Positions 34,774 to 45,108 of a DNA stretch of 64,000 nucleotides are shown here, piece by piece; within the stretch, counting starts at the first letter, position 1, and every line of letters begins with the position of its first letter. The notes under the pieces were generated by a model. That model saw only the letters and a program-made list of their open reading frames with translations. It had not been told where the DNA came from and ran no database searches. The stretch lies in contig NZ_VORA01000001.1 in NCBI RefSeq assembly GCF_008477545.1, positions 682,001 through 746,000 of the forward strand, written 5' to 3'. The DNA is from Roseibium aestuarii (GTDB lineage: Bacteria; Pseudomonadota; Alphaproteobacteria; Rhizobiales; Stappiaceae). Made by a program: the position numbers and the translations under genes.

Positions 34774-35031
34774 TCAGTTCTTGGTCTGGGGCAGCTCGAT
34801 GTCGATGCCCAGCGTGGTGATGTCGCCGCTCCGGTCCATCTCCAGACGCACCGCGTCCGGATCGATGTTCATGCGCTTGCGCACCACCTCAAGAATGTCC
34901 TCGCGCAGCTGGGAGATCAGCTTCGCATCGGATCCGTCGCCGGTGCGCTCGTGCGCCAGCAGGATCTGCAGCCGGTTCTTGGCCACCGAAGCGGTTTCTC
35001 CGCGCCTCGCGAAGAAGTTCATGAAGTTCAT
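34774..35031 (-). CDS. minE: Cell division topological specificity factor MinE
   Basis: 85 aa. An amphipathic N-terminus MNFMNFF leads to the MinD-interacting helix (SVAKNRLQILLAHERTG). The C-terminal topological domain follows (LISQLREDILEVVRKRMNIDPDAVRLEMDR). MinE stimulates MinD ATPase and drives the Min oscillation. Its ATG overlaps the minD stop (ATGA), so the two are coupled. Confidence 0.96.
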   Translation of the reverse strand: MNFMNFFARRGETASVAKNRLQILLAHERTGDGSDAKLISQLREDILEVVRKRMNIDPDAVRLEMDRSGDITTLGIDIELPQTKN

Positions 35032-35849
35032 GCAGCCCTCCCCTTGAAGAGCTTGCCGAACAGGCCCTTCTTCTCGGTGGGGATGGTGACCGGCAGGTCT
35101 TCGCCCAGAAGGCGCTGGACCGCTTCCACATAGGCCTTGGAGGCCGGGCTTTCCTCGTCGGACAGCGTGACCGGCAGGCCGACGTTGGAGGCCTTGAGCA
35201 CGTCCTTGCTCTCCGGGATCACCCCGATCAGCGGCACGGACAGGATCTCGACCACGTCGTCGACGGACAGCATGTCGCCGTTCTTGGCGCGTTCCGGGTC
35301 GAAGCGGGTGATCATCAGGTGCTTGGGCATGCGCCCGCCTTCTTCGGCCACCACGGTCTTGGCGTCCAGCAGGCCGATGATCCGGTCGCAGTCGCGCACG
35401 GAAGAGACTTCCGGGTTCGACACGATGATCGCCTCGTCCGCATAGCGCATGGCCAGCGTCGCGCCGCGCTCGATCCCGGCCGGGCTGTCGCAGACGATCC
35501 AGTCGAAATACATGCGCAGCTCGTTGATCACCGAGGCAACGCCCTCGTCGGTCAGCGCGTCCTTGTCGCGGGTCTGGGAGGCGGGAAGCAGGTATAGATT
35601 GTTCAGCTTCTTGTCGCGCACCAGCGCCTGCTTGATGGAGGCCTCGCCACGGACCACGTTCACCAGGTCGAAGACGACCCGGCGTTCCGCGCCCATGATC
35701 AGGTCGAGGTTGCGCAGACCGACGTCGAAATCGATCGCGCAGACCTTGAAGCCTTCCTTGGCCAAGGCCGAGGCGATGGCCGCGGTGGACGTGGTCTTGC
35801 CCACACCGCCCTTGCCCGACGTCACCACGACAACTGTGGCTTTGCTCAT
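35028..35849 (-). CDS. minD: Septum site-determining ATPase MinD
   Basis: 273 aa. The deviant Walker A VTSGKGGVGKTTSTAAI and IDFDVGLRNLDLIMG are diagnostic of MinD. A C-terminal amphipathic helix (LFGKLFKGRAA) is the membrane-targeting sequence. MinD recruits MinC to the poles and MinE displaces it. It lies in the order minC-minD-minE. Confidence 0.97.
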   Translation of the reverse strand: MSKATVVVVTSGKGGVGKTTSTAAIASALAKEGFKVCAIDFDVGLRNLDLIMGAERRVVFDLVNVVRGEASIKQALVRDKKLNNLYLLPASQTRDKDALTDEGVASVINELRMYFDWIVCDSPAGIERGATLAMRYADEAIIVSNPEVSSVRDCDRIIGLLDAKTVVAEEGGRMPKHLMITRFDPERAKNGDMLSVDDVVEILSVPLIGVIPESKDVLKASNVGLPVTLSDEESPASKAYVEAVQRLLGEDLPVTIPTEKKGLFGKLFKGRAA

Positions 35850-35901
35850 GTGTTCTGTTCCTGTCGTTTGCGAAGGCCGGCGCGTGGTCCCGCAAGGGAT
35901 C

Positions 35902-36663
35902 TCAGCCCAGCCGTTCGAACACCAGAGTTTCGTTTTCAAAGCGGATCTGGGCAGAGGCATTCAACACATCCGCCCCGAAATCGTCCGCAATCTGATAGAG
36001 CCCGTTGATGGACACCAGTTCCGCATCAAGCTTGGTGCAGAAGATGCGGGCCTGTTCGTCACCGGAGACCCCGGCCAGCGCCCGCCCGCGCAGGGCGCCG
36101 TAAACGTGAATGGAGCCGCCGGCAATCACCTCGGCGCCGGACGAGACCGAGCCGATGATCGTCACGTCCCCGGTAGGATGGACGACGGACTGGCCGGAAC
36201 GTACCGGTTCGGTGATGACGATCGAGCGCGCATCCCCATTGGTGTCGTCGTCCAGATCATCCGTCTCGGGGTCGCCTGCCGCCGCAGCCTCCCCGGCAGC
36301 CGGGGTCACGCGGGCGACCTTGGCCGCCTTGGGAGCCGCCGTCGCATCGCCGCCCGGCCCGGGAACATCCACGTCGGTCGTCAGGCGTCCGCCGCCGAAG
36401 CTGGGCGGCATGCCCGGCTTGAGGCGCGTGCCGGCAATGCCGTCGATACCCATCACCCGGATGGAGCGCTGATTCAGGCCTTCCAGAATGCCTTCCAGGT
36501 CGTCGATGTGGACCTTGGTGCCCTTCACGTCGAGGATGATCGGCCGGTCGATGAAGAACCCGGGCGAACGGGTCATGATCCGGTCGATCTCCGCAAACCA
36601 CTCCTCGCTGGGGATCTGCGGGGTCAGCACGATGGCAATGAAGGACTTGCCCTTGAATTTCAT
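35902..36663 (-). CDS. minC: Septum formation inhibitor MinC
   Basis: 253 aa. The N-terminal domain (FKGKSFIAIVLTP, ILDVKGTKVHIDDLEGILEGLNQR) inhibits FtsZ assembly. An Ala/Pro-rich linker (about 110-165) joins it to the C-terminal beta-helix (GDVTIIGSVSSGAEVIAGGSIHVYGALRGRALAG), which binds MinD. The first gene of the min operon; its promoter should lie in 36664-36800. Confidence 0.95.
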   Translation of the reverse strand: MKFKGKSFIAIVLTPQIPSEEWFAEIDRIMTRSPGFFIDRPIILDVKGTKVHIDDLEGILEGLNQRSIRVMGIDGIAGTRLKPGMPPSFGGGRLTTDVDVPGPGGDATAAPKAAKVARVTPAAGEAAAAGDPETDDLDDDTNGDARSIVITEPVRSGQSVVHPTGDVTIIGSVSSGAEVIAGGSIHVYGALRGRALAGVSGDEQARIFCTKLDAELVSINGLYQIADDFGADVLNASAQIRFENETLVFERLG

Positions 36664-36936
36664 AGGGGTCTCGGCACTCGGGATGTCTTGCGATTCAAAC
36701 CGAGATAAGAGCTACCATTGGCACGAATGCACAATAAGGCACCCCTCCGTTTTCCACCGATATCCTTTAACCATTCCGAAACCTTGATTTCAGCCTGCCG
36801 CTGCGTGAGAGCGGGAAGCTGTTTGCCCTCAGGCCTCTGTCGGCAGACGTGAAGATGGAATCTTGACACTGGTCTTCCGCGTCGGGCTTTGGCAATTTTA
36901 CCGTTATCAGGCGCTTCAAGAGGGCAGAGAGGCGAA

Positions 36937-37773
36937 ATGACAGATGAAGCAGAGACGGGAACCGACGCCGCCGCGCGGTTGCAGAATCGGTCCCTCGACC
37001 GGGGCATCGACGTTCTCGAGGCCCTGGCCCGCCATGGCGCCTGCAGTCTGGCCGACCTGAACCGCCATACCGGGCTGCCGAAATCCACCCTGCGCCGTCT
37101 GCTCGGAACCCTGCTCGAGCGGCACGTGATCCGCCAGTCGCTCACCGACCGGCTGTTTCGCTCCAACGTGATCTTTCCGCCCGGCAGCGATGCGCCTCAG
37201 GCGCTGGAACTCGCCATGCTCATCGACCGGGCCATGCCGCATCTCATGGCCCTGACCCGCAAGGTCGACTGGCCCTCCGACATCCACATCGTGGAAGGGT
37301 CGAAGATGCGCATCGTCGACAGCACCCGGCCTCTCAGCCCCTATCGCCTCAACCATGGCTTCGTGAACCGGGTGATCAACATCTTCGGCTCTGCGACGGG
37401 GTCCGCGTGCCTTGCGGCCATGCCGGATGATGTCGTCGCCGAACACGCCCGCCAGACCAGCGGTGATCCGGTCTGGGGTCTCAAGCGGTTCGACATGAAC
37501 CTCGAGGATTACATGCTCCGCCTGAGCCAGGTGCGGGCGCAGGGTTATGGCTCCCGCCTGTCGAACTATCTGGGCGAGACCGTGCTGGATGACGGACTGG
37601 CCGCCATCGCCGTGCCCATCCACGTCAACAACTGGCCTTCCGGCGCGGTCACGCTCATCTGGCCGCGCAGCTTCAAGGCGCCCGAGGCCTTTGCCGCCAC
37701 CTTCCTTGGCGATCTCAAGGCAACGGCGAAGGCCATTTCCAACGCCATCGCCGGGCGCCCGGAGGCCGGCTGA
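36937..37773 (+). CDS. IclR-family regulator
   Basis: 278 aa. A winged HTH at about 18-75 (RGIDVLEALARHGACSLADLNRHTGLPKSTLRRLLGTLLER) is followed by the IclR effector domain, with SATGSACLAAMPDD and the late LDDGLAAIAVPI. Such proteins often control catabolism of aromatic acids or glyoxylate metabolism, but no obvious target gene is adjacent. It is divergent from minC. ATG 36937 has an AGAGAGG element upstream. Confidence 0.9.
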   Translation: MTDEAETGTDAAARLQNRSLDRGIDVLEALARHGACSLADLNRHTGLPKSTLRRLLGTLLERHVIRQSLTDRLFRSNVIFPPGSDAPQALELAMLIDRAMPHLMALTRKVDWPSDIHIVEGSKMRIVDSTRPLSPYRLNHGFVNRVINIFGSATGSACLAAMPDDVVAEHARQTSGDPVWGLKRFDMNLEDYMLRLSQVRAQGYGSRLSNYLGETVLDDGLAAIAVPIHVNNWPSGAVTLIWPRSFKAPEAFAATFLGDLKATAKAISNAIAGRPEAG

Positions 37774-38016
37774 CCCTCGGGCCGGCGGCCCCGGCGAAGA
37801 GGCTGGCACAGGGCACGCGCCCGGCAAAAGCCTCTGGCCTTTTGGCCGCTGTTTCTCTATGACCTTGCGCCAACGAACAAGCAGTCCGGTCCGTCGCTTC
37901 GGCCCGCGTCCGCGCCCAGAAACGATCCGGCGACCGACGGTCCCGGTATCCGTTCCTGTCGAGCGCCGGCGCCAGGGGCCGCGACGGGCCCATTTTCCGG
38001 CCAGGAGCCCGACCCC

Positions 38017-39609
<1,593 letters not shown>

Positions 39610-39636
39610 CCGGCAAGCGATCACCGGATATGTTTC

Positions 39637-39666
39637 AAGGGCGCGGCCAACCTGCCGCGCCCTTTT
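39637..39666 (+). terminator. Rho-independent terminator after prfC
   Basis: AAGGGCGCGGC (39637-39647) pairs with GCCGCGCCCTT across a 6-nt loop and continues into TTT. Confidence 0.9.
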
Positions 39667-39697
39667 GCGTTCCCGACTGGGTGGTTCCCTTACGATC

Positions 39698-39943
39698 GTC
39701 ATCCCGGTCAAGCGCAGCGCGAACCGGGACCGGTGAGCCCCTGCCGCGCTTTCCGGGAGGCCTCCCGGCAACGCCCTCGGCTCACCGATCCCGGATCTTC
39801 GGGCAAGCCCTTATCCGGGAGGACAAAGGCCTGGTTGGGGGGAGGCTCAACCACCCGTCATTCCCGGCCTTGTGCCGGGAATCCAGTCTTTCTTGAGCTG
39901 GGGGAGGACTTCGGAGGCTCGGGACAGGCCCGGGCATGACGGT
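39698..39943. repeat. Palindromic repeat cluster (copy B) downstream of prfC
   Basis: A chain of hairpins: TCCCGGT/ACCGGGA, CCGGTGAGCC/GGCTCACCG, ATCCCGGAT/ATCCGGGA and TTCCCGGC/GCCGGGAA followed by ATCCAGT. It opens with GTCATCCCGG and ends with GCATGACGG, so the whole unit is roughly symmetric. It shares modules with the clusters at 28418, 51624 and 52726. It fills most of the 516-bp gap between prfC and the MHYT gene; I see no gene in it. Confidence 0.72.
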
Positions 39944-40042
39944 CCGAGGGGCGATGCACCGCACATCATTTATGGGGGGCTGTCGTTCCCTCGCGCCCGT
40001 CCCTTCACGATCCCAATCGCACCTCTGTCATTTGTCGCGAGG

Positions 40043-40058
40043 TTATAAGTGCTTATAA
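40043..40058. promoter_or_regulatory. 16-bp palindrome upstream of the MHYT-GGDEF-EAL gene
   Basis: TTATAAGTGCTTATAA is perfectly symmetric and lies about 70 bp before the start codon in a locally AT-rich segment. It could be an operator or part of the promoter. Confidence 0.45.
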
Positions 40059-40126
40059 TACAATAAGGATTTTGGTAATCTCCGTAACTTACGCTGGGGA
40101 ATGTAAGTATTTTCCCGAGTAGTACC

Positions 40127-42235
40127 ATGGTGTCGGTTTTTCAGTGCATTGCCTATGAGAACAGCCTGCCGTTGGTGATCATCGCCGCGATCGTCTGCCT
40201 GTTCGGATCGACGGTCTTTCTCCGTCTGGTCCAGCGCGGCAACATGACCTCTGGAGCCCAGAAGACCGGCTGGCGTTTTCTGGCGGCTGTCGCCGGCGGG
40301 GGAGGGGTCTGGGCCACCCATTTCGTCGCCATGCTGGCCTTTGATCCCGGGGCGCCCGTGACCTTCGATCCGGCCCTGACCGGCCTGTCCCTCGTGGTGG
40401 CCATGCTCGGGCTCTTCGTCAGCCTGCTGGTCAGCGGCGGACGCGCCACGCGCATCCTGCCTGTCGTCGCGGGTGCCCTGTGCGGCCTGTCCTTCTCCGC
40501 GATGCATTACACCGGCATGTTCGCCTATCGCGTCACCGGGCTGGTGGACTGGCAGTTCGCCTATGTGGTGGCCTCCATCGCCCTGTCTGCGGCGCTGTCG
40601 GCTACATCCTTCCATCTGCTGTGGCACGAGGCGGGAGCGCGACGGTTCTGGAGCGCTGTCAGCCTGATGGTCGTGGCCATCGTCGGACTTCACTTCACGG
40701 GCATGACGGCGTTCCGCGTCACACCCATGGCCGGAACCTTCCCCGTGACCGATGCAGCTGCGATCACCGCCCTGGCGCTGGCGATTGCGGTGGTTGCCCT
40801 GATCATCATCGGGACAGGGCTGGCCAGCTACCTCATCGACACGCAGGTGCGCGAGGACACCCGGGCCGAATTTCAGCACATGGCGGCCCATGATCCTCTG
40901 ACCGGATTGCCGAACCGGGTGGCGAGCCGGGACTACATGTCCCGCATGCTCGCGCGCGTCCGCAAGGATCGCTCCCGCTTTGCTGTCATTGCCATCGATC
41001 TCAACCGGTTCAAGGAAATCAACGACACGCTCGGACATGCTGCCGGCGACGAAGTGCTTCAGACCCTTGCCCAGCGCCTGCAGCAAGTGCTTCGGGACGG
41101 GGAATTCGTGGCACGGATCGGAGGCGACGAGTTCGTCTCCATCCGCCGTTACAGTGACCGACTGGAAATCCAGAAATTCGCCGAGCGCCTGTCTGCCCTG
41201 ATCACCATGCCGATGAAGGTCGGGGGGCAGAAGGTCTGCGTCGGGGCCAGCATGGGGGCCGCGGTCTGGCCCGACGATGCCCGCGATACGGCAGAGCTGC
41301 TCGATCGGGCTGATCTGGCCATGTATCACGCCAAGCATTCCGGCATGGAGGACCTGTGCCTTTATGATGCGGAGATTGCGCAGGACGTGGAAGAGCGGCG
41401 GCAGATGGCAGAGGCGCTGCGGCTGGCCCTGGAAGAGGATGCTCTTGAGCTTCACTATCAGGTCCAGAAGCGCCTGACAGGCGGCGATCCGATCAGCGGC
41501 TTCGAGGCGCTCCTGCGCTGGACCCATCCCCGGCTGGGGGTCATTGCGCCGTGCGTCTTCATTCCCGTGGCCCTTCGTGATGGGCTTCTCGGGCACCTCA
41601 GCGCCTGGGTGCTTCAGCGGGCCTGCGATGATGCCCTGACCTTCGATCCGCCCACGCGGGTCTCAGTCAATGTCTCCGCCGAACAGATCCTCGATCCGTC
41701 ACTTCCCAGGCTGCTGCATGAGACCCTTCTGGCAAGCGGGCTGCCTGCCGACCGGCTGGAGCTGGAAATCACGGAGGAGGCGCTGATCGTCGACCGGACC
41801 CGCGCCCTTCAGGTGATGGGCCAGATGCGGGCGCTGGGGGTGGGCATTGCCCTGGACCACTTCGGCAGCGGGCATTTCTCCCTGGAAACCCTGCAGGTCT
41901 TTCCCTTCAGCCGAATCAAGCTGGACAAGTCCTTCGTTGACCGCATTGGCCATGACCGAACCTCGAAGGCCATCTTCAAGGCCGTGCTCACCCTCGGACA
42001 GGCGCTGGACATTCCGGTGCTTGCGGAAGGGATCGAGACGCCGGATCAGCTGGACCTGGTGCGCAAGGAGGGTTGCGCGGAAGGTCAGGGCTTCCATCTC
42101 GGGCATCCGTGTCCGGTGAGCGATGCCCGCCGGGCCCTCCGGGAGACGCTTGAGCCCCCGCCGGGCTCGGGGCGCAAGCCGATCTCCACACGCCGGACCC
42201 CATTGGTCGTCGATCTGCGCGAGCGGCGCGGCTGA
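40127..42235 (+). CDS. MHYT-GGDEF-EAL membrane protein (c-di-GMP metabolism)
   Basis: 702 aa. The N-terminal membrane sensor (about 10-240) has three MHYT motifs: WATHFVAML, SAMHYTGMF and GLHFTGMTAF, proposed to bind copper and sense gas. The GGDEF domain has an intact RIGGDEF (about 330-336), so diguanylate cyclase activity is possible. The EAL domain keeps FEALLRW, VNVSAEQ, ELEITEEAL, IKLDKSF and AEGIE, but the usual DDFG is DHFG (His578 for Asp). This Asp binds metal, so the phosphodiesterase is probably weak or inactive. No companion c-di-GMP gene is adjacent. Confidence 0.93.
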   Translation: MVSVFQCIAYENSLPLVIIAAIVCLFGSTVFLRLVQRGNMTSGAQKTGWRFLAAVAGGGGVWATHFVAMLAFDPGAPVTFDPALTGLSLVVAMLGLFVSLLVSGGRATRILPVVAGALCGLSFSAMHYTGMFAYRVTGLVDWQFAYVVASIALSAALSATSFHLLWHEAGARRFWSAVSLMVVAIVGLHFTGMTAFRVTPMAGTFPVTDAAAITALALAIAVVALIIIGTGLASYLIDTQVREDTRAEFQHMAAHDPLTGLPNRVASRDYMSRMLARVRKDRSRFAVIAIDLNRFKEINDTLGHAAGDEVLQTLAQRLQQVLRDGEFVARIGGDEFVSIRRYSDRLEIQKFAERLSALITMPMKVGGQKVCVGASMGAAVWPDDARDTAELLDRADLAMYHAKHSGMEDLCLYDAEIAQDVEERRQMAEALRLALEEDALELHYQVQKRLTGGDPISGFEALLRWTHPRLGVIAPCVFIPVALRDGLLGHLSAWVLQRACDDALTFDPPTRVSVNVSAEQILDPSLPRLLHETLLASGLPADRLELEITEEALIVDRTRALQVMGQMRALGVGIALDHFGSGHFSLETLQVFPFSRIKLDKSFVDRIGHDRTSKAIFKAVLTLGQALDIPVLAEGIETPDQLDLVRKEGCAEGQGFHLGHPCPVSDARRALRETLEPPPGSGRKPISTRRTPLVVDLRERRG

Positions 42236-42325
42236 GACTCTGCCTCAAGGTCGCTCTCGCGACGTTGCGTGAGGGCCGCAAACCCCTTAACCCTTCCGGC
42301 AGTCCGCCCCTTGAGCCAGGGGCCC

Positions 42326-42868
42326 ATGATCCGAAAGGGAACCCTCGTGCCAACGCCTCTTCTGCTCTTCATCGCGCTCGCCGTGATCCTCCGCTTTGCG
42401 GCCTTGCGCGTGTCCCTGCGTAACGAGGCCCGGATGAAGCGCGACGGCGCGGTGGAATTTCATGCCCGCACCAGCGCCGTTCTGGCCGCCGTTCACATTG
42501 CCTATTACCTCTGTGCCATCGGCGAGGCCGAAGTGACGGGTGCTGCGGTGAGCGGGCTCAGCATCGCCGGGATGGTGCTGTGGGCTCTGTCCATGCTGGC
42601 GCTGGGCTGGGTGATGCGGGTGCTCGGCCGGTTCTGGACCGTCAAGATCATCGTTGCCCGCGACCACCATCTGGTGACGAACGCCCTGTTCAGACGCCTG
42701 CGCCACCCGAATTACATCCTGAACCTGCTGCCCGAGATGATCGGCCTGGCCCTGGCTCTGAGCGCCTGGTGGACGCTAGCGGTCGGACTTCCGGTCTATC
42801 TGGCGGTGCTCGCCCTGCGCATCCGGCAGGAAGAGGCGATCATGCGCGGGCATTTCCCGGACTACTGA
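42326..42868 (+). CDS. ICMT-like membrane methyltransferase family protein
   Basis: About 180 aa with four hydrophobic segments. The C-terminal pattern RFWTVKIIVARDHHLVTNALFRRLRHPNYI, then a final RIRQEEAIMRGHFPDY, is that of the isoprenylcysteine carboxyl methyltransferase (ICMT/PEMT-like) fold found in many bacteria. The RHPxY and late E-E motif bind S-adenosylmethionine. The bacterial substrate is unknown. ATG 42326 or GTG 42347, the latter with AAGGGAA upstream, may be the start. Confidence 0.75.
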   Translation: MIRKGTLVPTPLLLFIALAVILRFAALRVSLRNEARMKRDGAVEFHARTSAVLAAVHIAYYLCAIGEAEVTGAAVSGLSIAGMVLWALSMLALGWVMRVLGRFWTVKIIVARDHHLVTNALFRRLRHPNYILNLLPEMIGLALALSAWWTLAVGLPVYLAVLALRIRQEEAIMRGHFPDY

Positions 42869-42886
42869 CGGGCGTGGTGCAGAACG

Positions 42887-42920
42887 AAAAGACGCCCCGG
42901 GGGGACATGTCCGGGGCGTC
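42887..42920 (-). terminator. Terminator of the ParA-like gene
   Basis: GACGCCCCGG (42891-42900) and CCGGGGCGTC (42911-42920) form a perfect 10-bp stem. On the minus strand a T-run follows. Confidence 0.85.
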
Positions 42921-42973
42921 AAGGTTCTCTGTCGGCTGATATCGAGCAGAGGGATGGGATCGGGGGAGGGCTC

Positions 42974-43678
42974 TCAGGAGACCTTCTTGAAGATGTCGTA
43001 CCAGCGCCGGCGCGGGCTCACCATGGCGCGTTCCAGGATCTCGGCCGCGAACATCTCGGCGTTTTCCTTGGCCTTGTCCAGGTTGCTGACCATGCGGGTG
43101 TCCTGGCTGCGCAGTCCGCCGCCGAAGTCGAAGAGATCCCGGTAGGCAGCCCGCTCGACGATTGGTGTCAGCAGCACGTCGATGCCCGCGACCGCCAGGT
43201 TTTCCTGCACCGCCTTGAGCGCCCGCGTCGTGACGGCGGCATTGGTGCGCGTCAGCACCACGCAGTGCTTGATGTCGTGCCGGACGATCTTTTCGAGCTT
43301 CTTGATGAGGTTGAGGATCTTGGCGCCGCCGCGGGCGTCCATGGACGACCCCTGGATCGGAATGACCACCAGATCGGAGACCGACAGGGTGTTGGCCACG
43401 ATGAGGTTTTCCGTGCCTTCCAGATCCACGATCACATAGTCGCTGCGGGCCGCCGCATCCATGATCTGCTCGGTGATGGAGGCTGGAGTTGTCTCGCTGA
43501 TGACCTGGATGTTGCCGGGCCGGCCGGGAAGATCGGACCAGGTGGAAATCCATCTCTGGGGGTCCGCATCGAACAGGGTCACACTCTTGCCGCGTTCGGC
43601 GACTTCTGTCGCCAGCAACAGGGCTGCCGTTGTCTTGCCTGCTCCGCCCTTTGCGTTCGCGAAGGAAATGACTGGCAT
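42974..43678 (-). CDS. ParA-family ATPase, VirC1-like, orphan
   Basis: 234 aa. The deviant Walker A SFANAKGGAGKTTAALLLA and LFDADPQRWISTWSDL are followed by VIVDLEGTENLIVANTL, the Walker B region. The overall form is closer to the VirC1/small ParA group than to chromosomal ParA, which is longer. No ParB, parS-like site or conjugation gene lies nearby, so the partner is unknown; such orphans position protein clusters, chemoreceptors or plasmids. It is the only gene of its transcription unit. Confidence 0.85.
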   Translation of the reverse strand: MPVISFANAKGGAGKTTAALLLATEVAERGKSVTLFDADPQRWISTWSDLPGRPGNIQVISETTPASITEQIMDAAARSDYVIVDLEGTENLIVANTLSVSDLVVIPIQGSSMDARGGAKILNLIKKLEKIVRHDIKHCVVLTRTNAAVTTRALKAVQENLAVAGIDVLLTPIVERAAYRDLFDFGGGLRSQDTRMVSNLDKAKENAEMFAAEILERAMVSPRRRWYDIFKKVS

Positions 43679-44124
43679 CTTGGGTCTCCTGGCTCCATTT
43701 TCCCCGCTTTCTTCAGGGCGGGTTTCCTAACGGGAGTGTCATGGAAACATGGTTACCAAAAGATTAATTGGTTAATAAAATGTCTTTTTCGCTCAAATGC
43801 TTATGGTGATGACTGAGAACCATGGCCAAGACCTCCGCAAAACTGACGAAGGTTGCTTTCGCAGCCGCGCTACACGCCCTTGGGAAGGGGCGAAGCAGCC
43901 GCAAGGCGCACGCACCGCAGACGAAAACGCAGAGGCTGGAAATGCGGGGGAGCGGATCCCGGGCGGAGCGTCTTGCCTGTGGACCGGGGCAGGGCGCACA
44001 CGGCGCCTGCTTGCAAGCCGGCGGGCCCCGTGAAACCCTTGCGGCAAACCGGAGGCGCGAGGCAGCGCCGCGCCGCTCAAGACAGGGAACGCCGCTTGCG
44101 TTCCAGTGGAAGGACCAGGACGTG
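43679..44124. other. 446-bp region between the ParA-like gene and the hydrolase gene
   Basis: A locally AT-rich segment (43735-43805) probably holds the divergent promoters. From 43822 an open frame runs in phase into the hydrolase gene (as an N-terminal Arg-rich extension of 101 codons), but it has no signal peptide or recognisable domain and is read here as leader. Confidence 0.45.
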
Positions 44125-45024
44125 ATGATGCATCTGCGCGCCAACAGGGGCCGACTGCGGGCGCTGGCGATGGCGTTCGCCCTTTCTCTCGCGCTGCCCG
44201 CCGGGGCCCTGGCGCTGGAACTTCAGCCCTACAAGGAGAACCTCTTCTCCTACCGAACGGTGACCGACAGCCGCTTCAACGGCGACTTCCTGGTGGTGGA
44301 CTATTCCAAGAAGCGGGACCTGTGGGACCGGGACGAGATCGACGAGCGCAAGGTCTTCGGCCATTACGTGTCCTACAAGCCGCGCGGTTCCCAGTCCAAC
44401 TACGAGCTCTCCGCCAACGGCCGTACCATCCGCTATGTCGGCGTGGGCAAGGCTCGCGGCGGGGCGAAGGCGGTGGTGATCTATGTTCACGGCCAGGGCG
44501 GCAACCGCTTCCAGGGCATGAATGACGAGAGCTTTGGCGGCAACTTCAATCGCATCAAGAACCTGATGGTCCGCAACGGGGGAGCCTATCTCTCCACCGA
44601 GTTCGCCGATTTCGGCGACAAGGGCACGGCCGACCTGGCCGCCCTGATCTCCTACCAGCGCCAGCTGTCCCCCGGGGCGCAGGTCGTGGTGGCCTGCGGC
44701 TCCATGGGCGGCATCATCTGCTGGAACCTGATCAAGGATGGCCGCACCGCCGGACTGGTGGACGGCATCATGCTCATGGGGTCGCCCAAGGACCCGAACA
44801 TCTTCTCTGCCGGCGTGCTGGGGCGCCGGGTGCCGATCTACATGGGCCAGGGCTCCGCCGACACGGTCTACAACTGGGAAGACCAGGCAGCCTTCTTCCA
44901 GCAGATCAAGGCGAATGCTCCCGACTATCCGATCAAGTTCCACCTCTTCGACACCGGATCCCACGGCACCCCCATCCGCATGACGGATTGGCGTCTTGTG
45001 CTGAACTGGATCTTCTCCCGCTAG
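44125..45024 (+). CDS. Exported alpha/beta-hydrolase-like protein
   Basis: About 299 aa with a Sec signal peptide (LRALAMAFALSLALPAGALA). Hydrolase landmarks are an oxyanion-type VVIYVHGQGGNRFQG, the nucleophile elbow VACGSMGGIIC and a late GSHGTP that may supply the catalytic His. The elbow reads C-G-S-M-G, with Cys in place of the usual first Gly. The substrate is unknown. An in-frame extension back to 43822 would bury the signal peptide, so the start at 44125 (AGGA upstream) is preferred. It is followed by an MFS gene on the same strand. Confidence 0.72.
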   Translation: MMHLRANRGRLRALAMAFALSLALPAGALALELQPYKENLFSYRTVTDSRFNGDFLVVDYSKKRDLWDRDEIDERKVFGHYVSYKPRGSQSNYELSANGRTIRYVGVGKARGGAKAVVIYVHGQGGNRFQGMNDESFGGNFNRIKNLMVRNGGAYLSTEFADFGDKGTADLAALISYQRQLSPGAQVVVACGSMGGIICWNLIKDGRTAGLVDGIMLMGSPKDPNIFSAGVLGRRVPIYMGQGSADTVYNWEDQAAFFQQIKANAPDYPIKFHLFDTGSHGTPIRMTDWRLVLNWIFSR

Positions 45025-45108
45025 AAGCCTCCTCCGGTCTGCGCCTTGCCCGAGCAGGACGAGGGCGAGGCGGTTCCGGCGCCCCGTGCCATCGCTGAAG
45101 GAACCCGA

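Noticed and set aside
39698-39943. Possible CRISPR-like array
   Set aside because: The repeated units are palindromes of differing length and spacing, without regular spacers or cas genes. They fit a dispersed palindromic repeat family instead.
42974-43678. MinD paralogue
   Set aside because: The Walker A is MinD-like in type, but the protein lacks the C-terminal amphipathic membrane helix and the LRNLDLIMG segment. A true minCDE is present at 34.8-36.7 kb.
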